DNA from: a bacterium
GTDB lineage: Bacteria > UBP14 > UBA6098 > B30-G16
Direction: 5' to 3'
NCBI GenBank assembly: GCA_030620455.1
Contig: JAUXEQ010000032.1
Span: 1-10,546 of the forward strand
DNA length: 10,546 bases
Of the stretch, positions 7,646 to 10,546 are shown one piece after another. Below the pieces are notes generated by a model. The model was not told the origin of the DNA. It did not search any database and saw only the letters and a program-made list of their open reading frames with translations. The position numbers and the translations under genes are program-made. Numbering within the stretch: the first letter of the stretch is position 1; every line of letters starts with the position of its first letter.

Positions 7646-7804
7646 ATAAAAACCATCGAGGATTAAATTTGTATTAATCAATATGTGCTAAGCAGGATAG
7701 TTGAAATTTAATGAAATAATAATTATTGTTTTTCTTGAAATTTGTATTATCTTCGTAGTTAATGGAATAAGTTTGTTATTTAAATAATATTATTAAATTT
7801 TCGG

Positions 7805-7833
7805 TTGTATTTGATTATACATCATAGTATTAT
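7805..7833 (+). promoter_or_regulatory. candidate promoter for the gene at 7934
   Basis: TTGTAT (7805-7810) is followed after 17 bases by TATTAT (7828-7833, 5 of 6 to the -10 consensus). The leader would be about 95 bases and would include the palindrome at 7894. The surrounding DNA is so AT-rich that several -10-like words occur, so the exact position is uncertain. Confidence 0.3.
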
Positions 7834-7893
7834 TTAGCTCGATTTAACTATTTTTTAGGTTAGTAGTTTTTTTGTTGCGTAAATGCGGATGAA

Positions 7894-7911
7894 TAATATT
7901 TTAAAATATTA
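7894..7911. repeat. perfect 18-base A/T-only palindrome before the ribosome site
   Basis: TAATATTTTAAAATATTA reads the same on both strands. It ends 8 bases before the AAGGAGGA ribosome site of the gene at 7934. It could be a regulator binding site or simply a product of local AT-richness; as RNA it would form only a weak A-U hairpin. Confidence 0.5.
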
Positions 7912-7933
7912 GAACTTCCAAGGAGGATTAGAA

Positions 7934-8887
7934 ATGAGGAATTTTACCTGGGTTATAATTTTTCTCAGTTTTTGTTTCGTATTGTTCAATGGTATTTTTG
8001 CCGATCCGGTTGATCCAGTTATCAGTGGGACAATAGGACAAAGGTTTGAAGTTAACAATACATTGGATATTCAATTTTATGCATTGAATATTCTGTTTTG
8101 TATGGGTCAGAGACACGGGACATCGATGGTTCCTATATGCTATACCGATACCTCTCTTTCAAGTTGGTTGGGAACAACTAGTAATGATACCACATGGAAC
8201 GGATTTATCTTGCATTTTTGGATGAAGGACTCCTCTGACAGCTTTAAAACCTCATTGATTCATCGAAAGTCTACAAGTGGCTGGGATAAGATAACTAAGA
8301 AGTTCCTTTGCCCGGATGGGAAAAAGCGTCATATCTGGGTCAGTAGTTTTGCAAATATTTTAGATGAGGATAGTTCTACTCTTTCTCCAGCAACTGGCGA
8401 TTCTTTCTTTGTTAGTATTAGAAATATTGACTCGACGTTTAAAGCTTACGTAACGAGAACTGGTTCGTCAAGTTCTTTTAATTATTATTATGACTCTACT
8501 TTCAGTACTAAGCCTGGTGCAACTACTAATTGGTATGTTGTTCTAATAGATACTTTATCTGATCCCCGTATTGTTCAAAATCCTAAGGATAAAATTCTAA
8601 GACCAAAGGAACCTTATTTATGTCAGAATAATCCGAATCCATTTAATGCTTCTACAGAGATTGAATATGAATTGCCAAAAGAGGCTATAATAAAAATGGA
8701 GATAACAGATCTTATTGGGAGGAGAGTAAAACTGCTTTTCGAGGGTTTCAAACCTGCTGGTAGCTATAAAATAATATGGGACAGCACTGATGATAACTAT
8801 ATTGACGTTCCGACAGGTGTATATTTCTATAAACTAACAGTTAGCGGAGATTTTGCTGATAAGAAGAAAATGACTCTTATTAGATAA
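7934..8887 (+). CDS. secreted protein with T9SS-type (type A) sorting domain; paralogue of the gene at 6476
   Basis: The 317-residue product starts at ATG with AAGGAGGA (7920-7927) at good spacing. A signal peptide covers residues 1-23, with cleavage after IFA/DP. The last 99 residues (219-317) align without gaps to residues 247-345 of the gene at 6476, with about 51 identities by hand count: NPNPFN (233-238), MEITDLIGRRV (255-265), IWDSTDD (281-287), VYFYKL (296-301) and an identical KMTLIR end. The N-terminal half is much more diverged but keeps WNGF...W..DSSDS (88-103), GDSFF (155-159) and W..VLID...DPR (200-212), so the two genes arose by duplication of the whole gene. It has three cysteines in the mature N-terminal part (56, 69, 126) and one just before the sorting domain (230), against seven in the paralogue. 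No family is recognised for the N-terminal part. It is transcribed alone and ends at the terminator at 8935. Probably surface-located or released. Confidence 0.82.
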   Translation: MRNFTWVIIFLSFCFVLFNGIFADPVDPVISGTIGQRFEVNNTLDIQFYALNILFCMGQRHGTSMVPICYTDTSLSSWLGTTSNDTTWNGFILHFWMKDSSDSFKTSLIHRKSTSGWDKITKKFLCPDGKKRHIWVSSFANILDEDSSTLSPATGDSFFVSIRNIDSTFKAYVTRTGSSSSFNYYYDSTFSTKPGATTNWYVVLIDTLSDPRIVQNPKDKILRPKEPYLCQNNPNPFNASTEIEYELPKEAIIKMEITDLIGRRVKLLFEGFKPAGSYKIIWDSTDDNYIDVPTGVYFYKLTVSGDFADKKKMTLIR

Positions 8888-8934
8888 CTTGTCTAAATAG
8901 AAAATTTTTACTATTCGTTTGTTGTTAAATTTAG

Positions 8935-8962
8935 AAAGCGACTTAAAAGGTCGCTTTTTTTT
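8935..8962 (+). terminator. intrinsic terminator of the gene at 7934
   Basis: AAAGCGAC (8935-8942) pairs perfectly with GTCGCTTT (8950-8957) across a 7-base loop, and the T-run extends to 8962. It lies between convergent genes. On the minus strand the stem ends in TTTC followed by mixed A/T, so termination of the gene at 9020 here would be weaker but is possible. Confidence 0.88.
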
Positions 8963-9019
8963 GTGATTTGGAAGAGTTTGTGATTATTCTAATAAATTTA
9001 TACTTATAATGAGCGAATT

Positions 9020-10546
9020 TTAGAATAGAAATCGAGCTCTAAGCTCGATGTCATAATCTAAATCTTTTTCCGATTTTTTAGTTCCTCTGCCACTTAGTGT
9101 CAAATCGATATTTGAGCCGAATTTATATGTGATACTCGAGGAAAAACTGTAATTGAAACCGTTAGGCCAACCTCCGGATATTTCATAAGGTAAGGCTTCT
9201 TGCTTTGAATCCACATTTATCTGTTCAGAACGCAACCTTGTTCTAAATTTTTTGTAACGCCACTGCAAGACAAAAGTATTCCTGAATATAAGCGCATCGA
9301 TATCCGTTGTACCTGATTTACCCTTAGATGCTGTTAAAATTACGTTATTCCCAATTTGCATATATCGAAGGAATTTTCGGCTGAGTGCGAGTTCTGTTGA
9401 ATAGTTATGGGAATTAAGCTTATTCTCTAAACCGGGACGTGTTGAAGATTTTATGTTATAGATTCCAGATAATTCGGAAAATATGCTTTGGTAGACTACT
9501 CCTGCCAAACTTAGCCTGAATTCATTTTCGTTATATATTTCATCACCCGATATGAGATTTCGTCGTGTAATACGTACATTTTGGTAAGTACTATTTACAT
9601 TGATCTTACTTCTGCGGAGTGTATTGAGTTGAATCGTTGTATAAAGATTACCGTAACTAAGTGAATCGCTCTCAAATGTTGATGGAATAGGTAAAATTCC
9701 AGAGAAGCTTCGATCTTTATTTTCAATTTCGAAAGATGATGTGATTGAAAAAGCTGATCCAAGAGCAATTTTCTCTTTCTCGGCAGCAACTGTAAGTCTT
9801 CCATTGCTTCGAAGTACTTGATCAAAACTTCCTGTAGGTTCATATTTTAGAATATATTTTCCGTTTGGATCAGGAACATATTCATCGAGTTCTTCATCGT
9901 AGCTATAATTTCCTGTGCCAATTTTAACCTCCTCGAATTTTTTTTCCATAATTTCGCTTTGACTGCCGGTTACTGAGTAATTAAAACTTGTTTTTGTGCC
10001 TAAAATATTTGTGTATGCTGAAACTTGGAAAAGGTCGGTTGTTAAATCACTGCCGGCAAGCGTATCATAAGATCTATACATTCTTCGATACCAATTTGCT
10101 GAAAAAGAACGTCCCGAAAATCCTACACCAGGGGAAAGAATTGAATATAGATGCCTAAAATTCTTTTCCGGACGAGTTTGTTTTTCTTCTATTTGAAAAG
10201 AAAAACCGAGATTGCCGTCCAGAACATTTATTCCTAATTCCGGTTTAAAATTGTAAACAAGTGAATCGAGCGAGTCAGATGAACCTTCGTATAACTCCAT
10301 ATCCCCTGAAAAGGAAAGCTTCGTTATTTCGCCAATTTCGCGAGAAAGTTTTAGATCGCTATTTAATCGTTGCTCGTCTCCAAAACGTATGTTCTGCATT
10401 CCAGCATTAATATCAAAAACGTCCTCGTTTAACAATAACCTAAGTCGTTCTCGTTGGCAGGTTTCATCCCCTGTTTTCCTGTAACCTAAATTGATTGTGG
10501 AAATTAATTTTCCCAAAGTAATTCTAATTCCTGCCGATGTAATTAA
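9020..10546 (-). CDS. outer-membrane beta-barrel protein, C-terminal part (5' end beyond window)
   Basis: The frame stays open to the window edge, giving at least 508 codons. A TTG at 10516 could be read as a start, but the ten codons upstream are open and no ribosome site is seen, so the gene is truncated by the window rather than starting there. The protein is a long series of amphipathic strands with alternating hydrophobic and polar residues, separated by polar turns, with aromatic girdle positions. Examples are FSANWYRRMYRSYD and FNYSFSSSITYKFGSN. The last residues are ELRARFLF, ending in Phe, as expected for recognition by the BAM assembly machinery. There are no transmembrane helices and no identifiable plug or TonB box in the visible part. 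An extracellular-type loop is rich in Glu/Asp/Tyr/Pro (EELDEYVPDPNGKY). I cannot name the family; SprA-like, TonB-dependent or generic barrel are all possible. Confidence 0.8.
   Translation of the reverse strand, partial: LITSAGIRITLGKLISTINLGYRKTGDETCQRERLRLLLNEDVFDINAGMQNIRFGDEQRLNSDLKLSREIGEITKLSFSGDMELYEGSSDSLDSLVYNFKPELGINVLDGNLGFSFQIEEKQTRPEKNFRHLYSILSPGVGFSGRSFSANWYRRMYRSYDTLAGSDLTTDLFQVSAYTNILGTKTSFNYSVTGSQSEIMEKKFEEVKIGTGNYSYDEELDEYVPDPNGKYILKYEPTGSFDQVLRSNGRLTVAAEKEKIALGSAFSITSSFEIENKDRSFSGILPIPSTFESDSLSYGNLYTTIQLNTLRRSKINVNSTYQNVRITRRNLISGDEIYNENEFRLSLAGVVYQSIFSELSGIYNIKSSTRPGLENKLNSHNYSTELALSRKFLRYMQIGNNVILTASKGKSGTTDIDALIFRNTFVLQWRYKKFRTRLRSEQINVDSKQEALPYEISGGWPNGFNYSFSSSITYKFGSNIDLTLSGRGTKKSEKDLDYDIELRARFLF

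Larger units (their letters stand above)
7514..7933. other. 420-base AT-rich intergenic region between the two paralogues
   Basis: The region contains no convincing gene. It holds the terminator of the upstream gene (7611-7645), then about 290 bases of very AT-rich sequence with a candidate promoter (7805-7833), an 18-base palindrome (7894-7911) and the ribosome site of the next gene (7920-7927). A nine-codon frame (7883-7912) has no ribosome site. No small RNA, attachment site or insertion sequence end was recognised. The second paralogue is thus very probably its own transcription unit. Confidence 0.7.

Noticed and set aside
7883..7912. Nine-codon frame (MRMNNILKY) in the leader of the gene at 7934
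   Set aside because: No ribosome site precedes it and the composition is what AT-rich DNA gives by chance.
10514..10516. TTG as the start of the minus-strand barrel gene
   Set aside because: The frame is open for ten more codons to the window edge, no ribosome site precedes the TTG, and the protein begins mid-barrel with no signal peptide; the gene is cut by the window.
1..10546. CRISPR array, tRNA, rRNA, insertion sequence, phage or toxin-antitoxin genes
   Set aside because: I looked for regularly spaced repeats, cloverleaf-like sequence, transposase motifs and small gene pairs and saw none.

Overview
The window looks like chromosomal DNA from a low-GC Gram-negative bacterium, probably a poorly cultured relative of the FCB group (Cloacimonadota, Marinimicrobia or WOR-3-like lineages). 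The evidence is two secreted proteins ending in a type A sorting domain of the type IX secretion (T9SS) kind (NPNPFN ... GxYxYKL ... KMTLIR), an outer-membrane beta-barrel ending in phenylalanine, and a UVR-containing ClpC. The phylum assignment is inference; no rRNA is present.

Layout. Positions 1-436 (minus) hold the 5' part of a secreted ChaN-like haem-binding protein gene, cut by the window edge. It is divergent from thrS (531-2450, plus), a complete threonyl-tRNA synthetase. clpC (2547-5027, plus), a Clp ATPase with both AAA+ modules and a ClpP-docking loop, follows. Its leader contains a candidate promoter overlapped by an inverted repeat. Three plus-strand genes for exported proteins come next: a 418-residue protein with a fibronectin-III-like region and two copies of a ~75-residue repeat (5110-6366), and two divergent paralogues with the same C-terminal sorting domain (6476-7513 and 7934-8887). 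An intrinsic terminator follows each paralogue. A convergent minus-strand gene (9020 to the window end) encodes the C-terminal ~508 residues of a large outer-membrane beta-barrel; its 5' end lies outside the window.

How they fit together. thrS and clpC are housekeeping and proteostasis genes. The rest is cell-envelope material: one periplasmic or surface haem-binding-type protein, three secreted proteins and one barrel. The two paralogues are probably T9SS-type cargo and the 418-residue protein is exported but lacks the sorting tail. No secretion machinery, mobile element, tRNA, rRNA or CRISPR is visible. The exported-protein genes have near-consensus Shine-Dalgarno sequences, whereas thrS and clpC have weak ones.

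Most interesting for follow-up are the two paralogues (unrecognised N-terminal halves, one cysteine-rich), the duplicated module in the 418-residue protein, the inverted repeat at the clpC promoter, and the GTG start overlapped by an ATG-TGA start-stop.
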